DNA from: an uncultured Leucothrix sp.
GTDB lineage: Bacteria; Pseudomonadota; Gammaproteobacteria; Thiotrichales; Thiotrichaceae
NCBI GenBank assembly: GCA_937923375.1
Contig: CALAJG010000033.1
Span: forward strand, 1 to 11,081
DNA: 11,081 bases
Reading direction: 5' to 3'
Below are positions 1 to 6,390 of the stretch, in pieces. The notes below the pieces were generated by a model that saw nothing but the letters and a program-made list of their open reading frames with translations, was not told the origin of the DNA and searched no databases. The position numbers were made by a program, and so were the translations under genes. Within the stretch, counting starts at the first letter, position 1. The number at the start of each line of letters is the position of its first letter.

Positions 1-194
1 TGGTTTTTATTCTCTGGGGAAGCTATGCCCAGAAAAAAGCGGCCTTTATTGATGGTGAAAAGCATTGTGTGATTAAAGGCGTTCACCCGTCTCCACTGTC
101 GGCTTATCGCGGCTTTTTTGGCAGCAAACCGTTCTCCAGAACCAATGACTTTCTGGAAAAAATTGGCCGGGCTCCTATCAACTGGCAGCTCTAA
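1..194 (+). CDS. ung: Uracil-DNA glycosylase, C-terminal part (5' end outside window)
   Basis: The frame opens at base 3 and gives the last 63 residues of a family-1 uracil-DNA glycosylase, the cytosolic enzyme that removes uracil from DNA to start base-excision repair. Visible are the strand V-F-I-L-W-G-S-Y-A, the minor-groove intercalation loop H-P-S-P-L-S (catalytic His and intercalating Leu of the family), then A-Y-R-G-F-F-G-S and the typical end P-I-N-W-Q-L. All of these are hallmarks of the Ung C-terminus. The gene ends normally with TAA. Only 21 bases separate it from the acyltransferase on the same strand, so readthrough or cotranscription is possible, although no functional link is evident. 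Confidence 0.95.
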   Translation, partial: VFILWGSYAQKKAAFIDGEKHCVIKGVHPSPLSAYRGFFGSKPFSRTNDFLEKIGRAPINWQL

Positions 195-215
195 CTTAAA
201 TATGGAAACCTTAAG

Positions 216-1367
216 ATGCAATATCGCGCTGAAATTGATGGACTAAGAGCGCTTGCCGTTATCCCCGTTGTATTATTTCATGCCGGCATCGCTGGATTTA
301 GCGGCGGCTTCGTAGGCGTTGATATTTTCTTCGTAATCAGCGGCTATTTAATTACTTCGATTATCTTGAGTGAACAGCAAAAAGAACGCTTCACGTTGAC
401 GGGCTTTTACGAGCGGCGAGCGCGGCGTATCTTACCGGCACTGATGCTAGTGACACTGCTCAGCACGGTAGCCGCTTGGTACTTGCTGCTGCCTGCCGAG
501 CTGGTAGATTACGGTAAAAGCCTCGCCTCGGTGGGTGTGTTTGCGTCTAATATCCTGTTCTGGACGCAAAGCGATTACTTCGCTCAGACGTCAGAGTTTA
601 TTCCACTGCTGCATACCTGGAGTCTTGCAGTTGAAGAACAGTTCTACTTGATCTTTCCGGTATTTATGATTGCATCTGCCGCCATGCTTAAGTCAAAAAG
701 GCTGCTAGTTTTAACGGTGGTGGCTATTGTGAGCTTCCTATTCTGTGAATGGGCTTGGCGTAATGCGCCCGAGGCAAATTTCTTTCTAGCCCCTTCTCGC
801 ATGTGGGAGCTATTAGCCGGTGTGTTTTGTGCCTTTTACCTGCAACAGCCACGTGATCCTTCACCGCTAATCAAGCAGATTGCTAGCGCACTTGGCCTGC
901 TGATGCTGGTTTATTCAATTATATTTTTTGACAAAACCATTCCATTTCCAAGTGTGTATGCCTTGCTACCTGTATTAGGCACGGCACTGATTATTTTGTT
1001 TACAGATAAAAACACGTTAGTAGGTCAATTACTGTCAGTACCATTCATCGTAGGAATAGGGCTGATTTCCTATAGTGCTTATCTTTGGCACCAGCCATTG
1101 TTTGTATTTGCTCGACTGAGTAGTTTAGAAGAACTTAGTGTTTCGATGCTTCTAGGCCTTAGCTTATTAGCCTTTATTATGGCTTATATAAGCTGGCGCT
1201 GGGTGGAGAAACCCTTTCGAAATCGTAATTGGTTAAGTCAAAGACAGATTTTGTGGATGGCAGGGCTGTGTAGCTTAGTTTTGATAGGTTTAGGACTAAT
1301 GTTCGTCTTTGGTGGTGGTTTCGATGAAAGATTTGTCACTTTGGCGAACCCAATCACTGCGATATAG
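216..1367 (+). CDS. AT3-family (OafA/YrhL-like) membrane acyltransferase lacking a fused SGNH domain
   Basis: An integral membrane O-acyltransferase of the AT3 (acyltransferase_3) family, which passes acyl groups (usually acetyl) across the inner membrane to surface or periplasmic glycans such as O-antigen. The 383 residues open with the family start D-G-L-R-A-L-A-V. They contain the conserved R-x10-H pair (R11 and H22), the G-G-F-V-G-V-D-I-F-F-V-I-S-G-Y segment (about 30-44), an E-R-R-A-R-R-I-L-P motif (about 66-74), W-S-L-A-V-E-E-Q-F-Y (about 135-144) and V-E-K-P-F-R-N-R near residue 331. About ten hydrophobic helices follow the family pattern. One more helix (about 344-366) follows V-E-K-P-F-R, where OafA-type proteins have the linker helix to a periplasmic SGNH domain, but the protein stops there. 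The next gene encodes that SGNH part separately. The acceptor glycan is unknown. Confidence 0.92.
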   Translation: MQYRAEIDGLRALAVIPVVLFHAGIAGFSGGFVGVDIFFVISGYLITSIILSEQQKERFTLTGFYERRARRILPALMLVTLLSTVAAWYLLLPAELVDYGKSLASVGVFASNILFWTQSDYFAQTSEFIPLLHTWSLAVEEQFYLIFPVFMIASAAMLKSKRLLVLTVVAIVSFLFCEWAWRNAPEANFFLAPSRMWELLAGVFCAFYLQQPRDPSPLIKQIASALGLLMLVYSIIFFDKTIPFPSVYALLPVLGTALIILFTDKNTLVGQLLSVPFIVGIGLISYSAYLWHQPLFVFARLSSLEELSVSMLLGLSLLAFIMAYISWRWVEKPFRNRNWLSQRQILWMAGLCSLVLIGLGLMFVFGGGFDERFVTLANPITAI

Positions 1368-1399
1368 TCACATTCCTTTTCCAATAACGGGGGTTAAAT

Positions 1400-2233
1400 A
1401 TGAAAAATAATCGAAATACTTCGAGTTTTGGGTTGGGCCTTGCATTCGGTTTATTCTCATCTGTAGTGCTTTTAAACACGGCACAGGCAAGCAGTCAGGA
1501 TTTACTTAAAGCGGCCAACCCTGCGATCAATAAACAATACGTTAGAGCTGAGTTTGGTAAGCTCCAGAACAAACCGTTTAATCCAAATGATCCGCGCAAA
1601 AAGTTGTTAATTATTGGCGATAGTCAGGCGCAGGATTTTGTAAACAGCGCGAATGAACACCAGTATTTTAAGGGCTACCAAGTGCGTACGCGGCATATAC
1701 CTGCAAAATGCCAACCATTTCTGGGTGATCCTGCCCGATCTGGTGTTGAGAGCAGAGATAAGGCTTTTTGTGCCAATGTTGAAACGCTTAGTAAATCACA
1801 AAAGCAGATTGAGAAAGCTGATGTCGTTATCATAGCTGCACTATGGCGTGAGTGGGCAGTATCACAACTACCTCAAACAATTAAAAACCTAAACCTTGCG
1901 GCAACTCAAAAGCTGGTTGTGCTTGGTCGTAAGAGCTTTGGTAAAATTTCTCTGCGTCACTACTTGAGAATGTCAGAAGAGAAGCGAAAAGCATTGCGTA
2001 ACCCGATCAATCAGAAATTCTTAATGGCGAATCAGCAGTTAAAACAGCGTTTACCGCCACATATGTTTGTTGACCAATATGCCTTGATTTGTGGACAAGG
2101 ACAAAAAACATGTCCTGTGTTTACGCCAAAAGGTGAGTTGATTTCGTTTGATGGAGGTCATCTTACTAAGCAAGGGGCTAGCTACGTTGGGGAACGTATT
2201 TTTAGAAGTGCGGCACTAGCACAGCTGAAGTAG
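1400..2233 (+). CDS. Exported SGNH-hydrolase-like protein, stand-alone partner of the AT3 acyltransferase
   Basis: A 277-residue protein with a Sec-type signal peptide (hydrophobic core about 10-26, likely cleavage after A-Q-A at residue 30), so it acts in the periplasm or beyond. It resembles the C-terminal SGNH domain of OafA-type acyltransferases. Block I is I-I-G-D-S-Q-A (nucleophile Ser75) and the final block is D-G-G-H-L-T-K-Q-G-A (Asp251 and His254), giving a complete Ser-Asp-His set. Four cysteines (104, 124, 231, 238) could form disulfides. It lies 32 bases after the AT3 gene on the same strand, and a terminator follows. Family knowledge says AT3-linked SGNH domains complete acyl transfer to the glycan. 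That this separate protein works with the membrane gene is inferred from adjacency. The start is supported by the signal peptide; the ribosome site (a run of G about 6 bases upstream) is weak. Confidence 0.82.
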   Translation: MKNNRNTSSFGLGLAFGLFSSVVLLNTAQASSQDLLKAANPAINKQYVRAEFGKLQNKPFNPNDPRKKLLIIGDSQAQDFVNSANEHQYFKGYQVRTRHIPAKCQPFLGDPARSGVESRDKAFCANVETLSKSQKQIEKADVVIIAALWREWAVSQLPQTIKNLNLAATQKLVVLGRKSFGKISLRHYLRMSEEKRKALRNPINQKFLMANQQLKQRLPPHMFVDQYALICGQGQKTCPVFTPKGELISFDGGHLTKQGASYVGERIFRSAALAQLK

Positions 2234-2245
2234 CACGATGGTTTG

Positions 2246-2281
2246 TTTCCTGTGGCTGAAGTTTGGTCACAGGAAATTTTA
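2246..2281 (+). terminator. Intrinsic terminator of the SGNH gene
   Basis: A 9-bp perfect stem, TTTCCTGTG (2246-2254) with CACAGGAAA (2268-2276), closes a 13-base loop. It is followed by TTTTATATA. It starts 12 bases after the SGNH stop codon and probably ends the ung/AT3/SGNH transcript. Confidence 0.65.
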
Positions 2282-2284
2282 TAT

Positions 2285-2475
2285 AAATAAAAAGGCGACC
2301 TAGCTTAGCTATGGTCGCCTTAAAATTATCGCAAAAGCGATTATTTAGATGGCTCATCCCAAATGCGGGGGAGCCAGAGCCTGGGCAATCCTTGCCCCAG
2401 GTTTTGTTGCAGTCAGCGCCAACCATGGTGAGTGGCCCTAGATCCGCAAATTTGGTTAATTGCGTCTCTTATAGG
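2285..2475 (-). ncRNA. Candidate structured small RNA (minus strand) in the SGNH-purH gap
   Basis: This stretch lies between two terminators and holds no convincing gene. Read on the minus strand it contains four successive stem-loops. The first is 2401-2380: 9 bp, triloop, one bulged C. The second is 2376-2350: TGGCTC/GAGCCA closing an inner CCC/GGG stem with an AAATGC loop. The third is 2341-2328: ATCGC/GCGAT around a TTTT loop. The last is the terminator hairpin at 2321-2292, followed by a T-tract. The purH terminator lies upstream on the same strand, so the unit would be independent of purH. A possible -10 (TATAAG, minus strand, 2473-2468) has no good -35 partner. I recognise no known RNA family. 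A 74-codon minus-strand reading frame (ATG at 2426) runs through the hairpins and has no clear ribosome site, so an RNA seems likelier than a protein. Confidence 0.35.
2286..2321 (-). terminator. Strong minus-strand intrinsic terminator
   Basis: AAGGCGACC (2292-2300) pairs with GGTCGCCTT (2313-2321), and an inner TAGC/GCTA stem (2301-2304 with 2308-2311) extends it. On the minus strand it is followed by TTTTTATTTATAT, a good T-tract. On the plus strand the tail is only TTAAAATT, so the minus direction is favoured. It is not the purH terminator, which lies about 210 bases upstream on the same strand, so it implies another minus-strand transcript. Confidence 0.7.
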
Positions 2476-2524
2476 GTTAGGCGAAAAATGAGGGGTAATA
2501 AGCTCAGTTATTTATGATTCGCGC

Positions 2525-2552
2525 ACAAAAAAGCCGGATAAATACCCGGCTT
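2525..2552 (-). terminator. Intrinsic terminator downstream of purH
   Basis: On the minus strand AAGCCGG (2552-2546) pairs with CCGGCTT (2537-2531) around an 8-base loop, followed by a run of T (complement of the A-run at 2527-2532). It sits about 120 bases after the purH stop codon. The bases in between (2553-2674) contain no gene that I can support. Confidence 0.75.
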
Positions 2553-2674
2553 AAAGAACATATAGAATACTGGTACGGTAAACCCCGTGAACTTTCAACT
2601 CAATACAATACCAGACTCCGCTAAGTTAACGGTTAAGGCCCTTGATTGGTTGACAATAAAGTGTAACTTTTTTG

Positions 2675-4261
2675 CTAATGCCTGAAGTGTCTCATTCCAG
2701 TAAATACCATCGCCATTCCTGCGGCATTGGCAGCTTCAATCACTTCATCATCTCGCATCGATCCACCGGGTTGAATTACGGCGGCAATACCCGCTTCTGC
2801 GGCTGCTTCAATACCATCCTTAAAAGGGAAAAAGGCGTCTGAGGCCATAACAGAGCCTGGCACCGTCAATCCTGCGTGTTCTGCTTTGATTCCGGCAATC
2901 CTTGCTGAGTTAATCCTGCTCATCTGGCCGGCACCTACCCCTACTGTGCTGTTGTTTTTCGCATAAACAATGGCGTTTGATTTAACGAACTTAGCCACCT
3001 TCCAGGCGAACAGCATGTCGCGCATTTCTTCTTCTGAAGGAGCTCTGGCAGAGACAATTTGTAAATCTTTATAGAGTGCTTGGTCGCTATCTTGAACCAA
3101 TAAACCGCCGGTAACACGTTTGTAATCTTGCATTGCTACTGATTCGGTAAAGTTGCCACAAGTTAGTAAGCGAACGTTCTTTTTAGCCGCGATAATTTCA
3201 CTCACTCCTTCCATGACAGTGGGCGCAATAATAACTTCTGAAAACTGTCGATCAACAATGGTTTGGGCGGTTTCAGGATCCAGTGGCTGATTGAACGCGA
3301 TGATCCCGCCGAAGGCTGATTCTGGATCGGTTTGGAATGCTTTATTATAGGCTTCAAGTAAAGTATTGGCTGAGGCTACGCCGCAAGGGTTGGCGTGTTT
3401 TACAATCACGCAGGCCGGGGACTCATCAAACTGTTTTACACACTCTAATGCCGCGTCCGTATCGGCGATATTGTTATAAGATAGCTCTTTACCCTGAAGT
3501 TGAGTGGCAGAAGCAATGCATGCATGAGTGTTGTTAGGTTCTACGTAAAAGGCTGCCTGTTGATGTGGATTCTCACCGTAACGCATGGTTTGTTTCAGCT
3601 GGAGCTGCTGATTGAACGTCGTCGAAAAACCTTCTGGCTTATCGTTTTCAACAATCTTTCCTAAGTAGTTAGATATCATGCCGTCATAGCGGGCGGTATG
3701 TTCGAATGCTTTTACCGCCATTTTAAAACGGGTATCAGCACTAATAGCGCCAGAGTTGTCGGCTAGCTGTTGAACCACATCATCATAGTCATTTGGGTCA
3801 ACTACAATCGTGACATGAGCATGATTTTTCGCGCTAGCGCGCACCATGGTAGGCCCGCCAATATCAATGTTTTCAATAGCATCCTCAAGCGAGCAGTCCG
3901 GCTTGGCTACGGTCGCTTCAAATGGGTATAGGTTAACCACGATTAAATCTATACCCGGAATATCATGCTGCTGCATAACGGCATCGTCTTGTCCGCGACG
4001 TGCCAGAATTCCACCATGAATTTTAGGGTGCAGTGTCTTAACCCGTCCATCCATCATCTCAGGAAAACCAGTGTAGTCTGACACTTCAATCACCGGAATA
4101 TTGGCGTCAGCCAATAGCTTAGCGGTGCCACCGGTTGAGAGAATTTCAATGTTGTGTTGATGAAGATGACGGGCAAATTCTTCAATACCTGCTTTGTCAG
4201 AGACGCTGATTAGTGCTCTTTGGATTACTCGCATGGTGGGATTGCTTGAGGCTTGCGACAT
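2675..4261 (-). CDS. purH: Bifunctional AICAR transformylase / IMP cyclohydrolase
   Basis: A cytosolic purine-synthesis enzyme that formylates AICAR with 10-formyl-THF and then closes the ring to IMP, the last two steps of the pathway. At 528 residues it is essentially the length of E. coli PurH (529) and matches it closely along its length. The N-terminal MGS-like cyclohydrolase domain (about 11-160) shows S-V-S-D-K-A-G, L-S-T-G-G-T-A, G-F-P-E-M-M-D-G-R-V-K-T-L-H-P-K and N-I-D-I-G-G-P-T-M-V-R. The transformylase domain shows M-R-Y-G-E-N-P-H-Q, S-Y-N-N-I-A-D-T-D-A-A and the catalytic K-H-A-N-P-C-G (Lys288, His289), and ends with M-R-H-F-R-H. The start is supported by AAGGA 7-8 bases upstream. 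No PurR-type operator was recognised upstream. No purD follows; the gene has its own terminator. Confidence 0.98.
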   Translation of the reverse strand: MSQASSNPTMRVIQRALISVSDKAGIEEFARHLHQHNIEILSTGGTAKLLADANIPVIEVSDYTGFPEMMDGRVKTLHPKIHGGILARRGQDDAVMQQHDIPGIDLIVVNLYPFEATVAKPDCSLEDAIENIDIGGPTMVRASAKNHAHVTIVVDPNDYDDVVQQLADNSGAISADTRFKMAVKAFEHTARYDGMISNYLGKIVENDKPEGFSTTFNQQLQLKQTMRYGENPHQQAAFYVEPNNTHACIASATQLQGKELSYNNIADTDAALECVKQFDESPACVIVKHANPCGVASANTLLEAYNKAFQTDPESAFGGIIAFNQPLDPETAQTIVDRQFSEVIIAPTVMEGVSEIIAAKKNVRLLTCGNFTESVAMQDYKRVTGGLLVQDSDQALYKDLQIVSARAPSEEEMRDMLFAWKVAKFVKSNAIVYAKNNSTVGVGAGQMSRINSARIAGIKAEHAGLTVPGSVMASDAFFPFKDGIEAAAEAGIAAVIQPGGSMRDDEVIEAANAAGMAMVFTGMRHFRH

Positions 4262-4374
4262 TCATAAGTCCTTGCTTAATGGGCAGTACGGATTGAGTAA
4301 ATAAATCTAGACGCGAGTATCGCATACCCCTATGGTGAGTACTATTTTCAAAATCCAATACTAGGCTGAAGATT

Positions 4375-5583
4375 ATGCTAAAACCTGATACTGCAAAGAT
4401 GCCATTTTCAGTCTATTTACTGGCGCTCTGTCAGGCACTTATGATGAGTGCTACGTCATTACTTATTGTTGTTGCTGCCTTGGTAGGATTCAGTCTTGCA
4501 GAAGATAAATCGCTGGCCACTTTGCCATTATCATTCCAGTTTCTGGCGTTGATGCTTACCAGTATTCCAGCCTCATTTATCATGAAGCGCTGGGGGAGAA
4601 AAGCAGGCTTTTATTTGGCATCTATCATTGGCTTGGCGGGTGGGCTGCTGGCCATATGGGCAATTTTGAACGGTAACTTTTGGGTGTTTGTTGCTGCTAC
4701 CGCATGCGTAGGTATCTTTAACGGTTTCGGCAATTATTTTCGCTTTGCCGCAGTTGATATTGCGGATGCAAGCATCAAGAGCAAAGCCATTTCTTATGTG
4801 ATGGCAGGTGGCGTCATTGCGGCGTTAGTTGGCCCGAATCTGGCTAAGCTTGGTAAGCCTATTTTTGAAAGCTCTATCTATGCAGGTGCTTATGTTTATG
4901 TGGCTTTGATCTATTGTTTAATGATGGTAGTGCTATTTTTTATAAAGCTGCCGCCAGCTGAAGTTCACCAGTCGAAACAACACACGCGCAGTGTAGTAGA
5001 ACTATTTAAGCAACCCAAGTTTCTGGTCGCTGTGATTTGCAGTATGTTTGGCTATGCGGTGATGTCTTTGGTAATGACCGCAACACCACTGGCAATGAAG
5101 CATAACCTGCATGCCTTAGATGACACTGCATTCGTCATCCAGTGGCATGTATTGGCTATGTTTGCACCTTCGTTCTTTACTGGAAGCTTGATCAAACGTT
5201 TCGGTATTCTGAGTATATTGTTATCGGGGGTTATCTTTGCCTATCTTGCGGTTATTACGAATTTGCTAGGGACGACGGTTTGGCATTTTTGGTTTGGATT
5301 AGTTTGGCTTGGTTTGAGTTGGAACTTCTTATTTATTGGTGGCACGACCTTATTAACTGACGCCTATTTGCCACCAGAAAAAGCTAAGGCACAGGCAACC
5401 AATGACTTTATTGTTTTCTCTACGGTTGCCTCAGCCTCACTGTTTGCTGGCTATTTACAACACCACTTTGGTTGGCAGTCGGTAAATATGGGTGTACTGC
5501 CAGCTATCACCATTATGCTGTTTGCTATTCTTTGGTTGAAATGGAAAGAATCTACCCACTTATCAGCACCTCCCGTCCATTAA
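4375..5583 (+). CDS. Major facilitator superfamily transporter, substrate unknown
   Basis: A 402-residue inner-membrane protein with about twelve hydrophobic helices in two six-helix halves, joined by a cytoplasmic loop near residues 195-215. The loop after TM2 carries M-K-R-W-G-R-K-A-G-F, a version of MFS signature A (G-x-x-x-D-R-x-G-R-R). A late segment T-T-L-L-T-D-A-Y-L-P-P-E-K-A-K-A-Q (about 324-340) resembles the TM10-TM11 loop of many MFS exporters or uptake carriers. The substrate cannot be read from the sequence. The gene is divergent from purH across a 113-base gap. The ribosome site is weak (AGG about 10 bases before ATG), and a second Met at residue 9 is an alternative start. The 89 bases to the next gene contain no terminator that I can see, so partial cotranscription with the CuAO-like genes is possible. 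Confidence 0.9.
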   Translation: MLKPDTAKMPFSVYLLALCQALMMSATSLLIVVAALVGFSLAEDKSLATLPLSFQFLALMLTSIPASFIMKRWGRKAGFYLASIIGLAGGLLAIWAILNGNFWVFVAATACVGIFNGFGNYFRFAAVDIADASIKSKAISYVMAGGVIAALVGPNLAKLGKPIFESSIYAGAYVYVALIYCLMMVVLFFIKLPPAEVHQSKQHTRSVVELFKQPKFLVAVICSMFGYAVMSLVMTATPLAMKHNLHALDDTAFVIQWHVLAMFAPSFFTGSLIKRFGILSILLSGVIFAYLAVITNLLGTTVWHFWFGLVWLGLSWNFLFIGGTTLLTDAYLPPEKAKAQATNDFIVFSTVASASLFAGYLQHHFGWQSVNMGVLPAITIMLFAILWLKWKESTHLSAPPVH

Positions 5584-5627
5584 TCCATCCTGAACAATAC
5601 ATCGATATCAATATCAATAAACATCAT

Positions 5628-5669
5628 CTCACAGACCAAGTAAATTTGTGAGGCTGGGCCTTCGCCCAG
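5628..5669 (+). promoter_or_regulatory. Two tandem hairpins in the leader of the CuAO-like operon
   Basis: CTCACA (5628-5633) can pair with TGTGAG (5647-5652). Immediately after it, CTGGGC (5654-5659) pairs with GCCCAG (5664-5669) around a CTTC loop. The only ribosome-site-like sequence, GAGG at 5650-5653, overlaps the right arm of the first stem and lies 19 bases before the ATG at 5673. The second hairpin folds out 16 of those bases. This could be a translational control element; that is inference from base pairing only. No clear sigma70 promoter was found in 5584-5672. Confidence 0.35.
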
Positions 5670-5672
5670 AAC

Positions 5673-6380
5673 ATGATGGAAAATAAAATATCGTTGATAA
5701 CACTGTCTCTGTTTGTCGCATTACTTACGAATACTGCAAACGCCCGGGTTTTGGATCCTGTATCTGAGGATGAAGTTAGTCGGGCAAAAACAATGGCAAT
5801 GCAAGGCTTAGCGACTGCAAACGCTGCTATTGCACGTCGCAGTACCAATACCGTAAATAGACAGCTGCAGGCGGAAACTACGACCCCAGCTCCTACCGTG
5901 GAGTTTCTTCGGGTACAGCCGCATCGCTTCAGCAAATCAGAAATGTCTGATAACAAACGCTGGGCTGACTCTACAGCCTATGACTACAGCACTGATGAGT
6001 TGATTACCGCAGTAATTGATCTTGATAATAATCAGGTTATTTCGACGAAACGCACGCGAAATATGCAGCCTCCGATGGTTGCCAGCGAAATAAAACGAGC
6101 GATAGAAATTGTGTTTCAGGATGACGAGGAACGCAGCATTTTAAATGCTGAGTTTACACGCCTTACCGGCGGAACCCTGACTTCTATTGATCAGCTTCAA
6201 TACAAAGCATTTACCTTTTTTGCTGACAGTATGCCAAATGTAGTAAACACCGCATCAAAGTCTTGTGGCGCTAAACGCTGTGCTCAACTTTTATTATACA
6301 CCCACGAAAATATTGTATTTGAAGTCAGCCCAATCGTAAATCTATCGGCTGGTGTCGTTACACAGCGCTTGGGTTACTAG
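5673..6380 (+). CDS. Exported protein resembling the N-terminal D2-D3 domains of copper amine oxidases
   Basis: A 235-residue protein with a signal peptide (likely cleavage after A-N-A at residue 24). The mature N-terminus V-L-D-P-V-S-E-D-E-V-S-R-A resembles the opening H-P-L-D-P-L-(S/T)-x-x-E-I of CuAO domain D2. A strand-rich stretch (about 76-117) including A-V-I-D-L-D-N-N-Q-V-I-S matches the CuAO D2 element A-V-V-D-L-x-x-x-x-V-V-S. M-Q-P-P-M-V-A-S-E-I-K-R-A (about 131-143) matches the D2/D3 junction Q-P-x-x-x-x-x-E-F. The C-terminal L-L-L-Y-T-H-E-N and V-S-P-I-V-N-L resemble the D3 end (Y-A-R-P-I-E-G). Two Cys (188, 193) are close together. There is no catalytic domain; two D4-like proteins follow, the next starting 10 bases later. 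ATG 5676 is an equally possible start. The assignment is from remembered family patterns, not a search. Confidence 0.7.
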   Translation: MMENKISLITLSLFVALLTNTANARVLDPVSEDEVSRAKTMAMQGLATANAAIARRSTNTVNRQLQAETTTPAPTVEFLRVQPHRFSKSEMSDNKRWADSTAYDYSTDELITAVIDLDNNQVISTKRTRNMQPPMVASEIKRAIEIVFQDDEERSILNAEFTRLTGGTLTSIDQLQYKAFTFFADSMPNVVNTASKSCGAKRCAQLLLYTHENIVFEVSPIVNLSAGVVTQRLGY

Positions 6381-6390
6381 AGGATATATT

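Noticed and set aside
1365..1400. Frameshift or sequencing error splitting the AT3 and SGNH domains
   Set aside because: The second gene begins with a full signal peptide that would have no purpose in a fused protein, so a genuine split is more likely.
2202..2426. 74-codon minus-strand reading frame (ATG at 2426)
   Set aside because: It runs through three hairpins, including the terminator, and into the 3' end of the SGNH gene, with no convincing ribosome site. It is kept only as an alternative to the small RNA.
2461..2490. GTTAGGC on the plus strand, like half of an integron attC site
   Set aside because: No matching partner half-site with attC-type spacing and no cassette or integrase nearby.
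2311..2517. 68-codon plus-strand reading frame in the SGNH-purH gap
   Set aside because: It starts inside the terminator hairpin and has no ribosome site; composition is not protein-like. Probably a chance frame over structured RNA sequence.
2650..2679. Plus-strand TTGACA with GCTAAT 18 bases downstream, antisense to the purH 3' end
   Set aside because: The -35 is perfect but the -10 is only 4 of 6, and there is no gene or leader for it to serve. It would only give an antisense transcript, so I do not call it.
4262..4374. Divergent promoters or a PurR operator between purH and the MFS gene
   Set aside because: Only partial -35/-10 look-alikes with poor spacing and no PurR palindrome were seen.
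6352..6390. Upstream in-frame ATG extending the first D4-like protein by 13 residues
   Set aside because: It overlaps the upstream gene, puts 13 polar residues before the signal peptide, and the ATG at 6391 has a good AGAGGA site.
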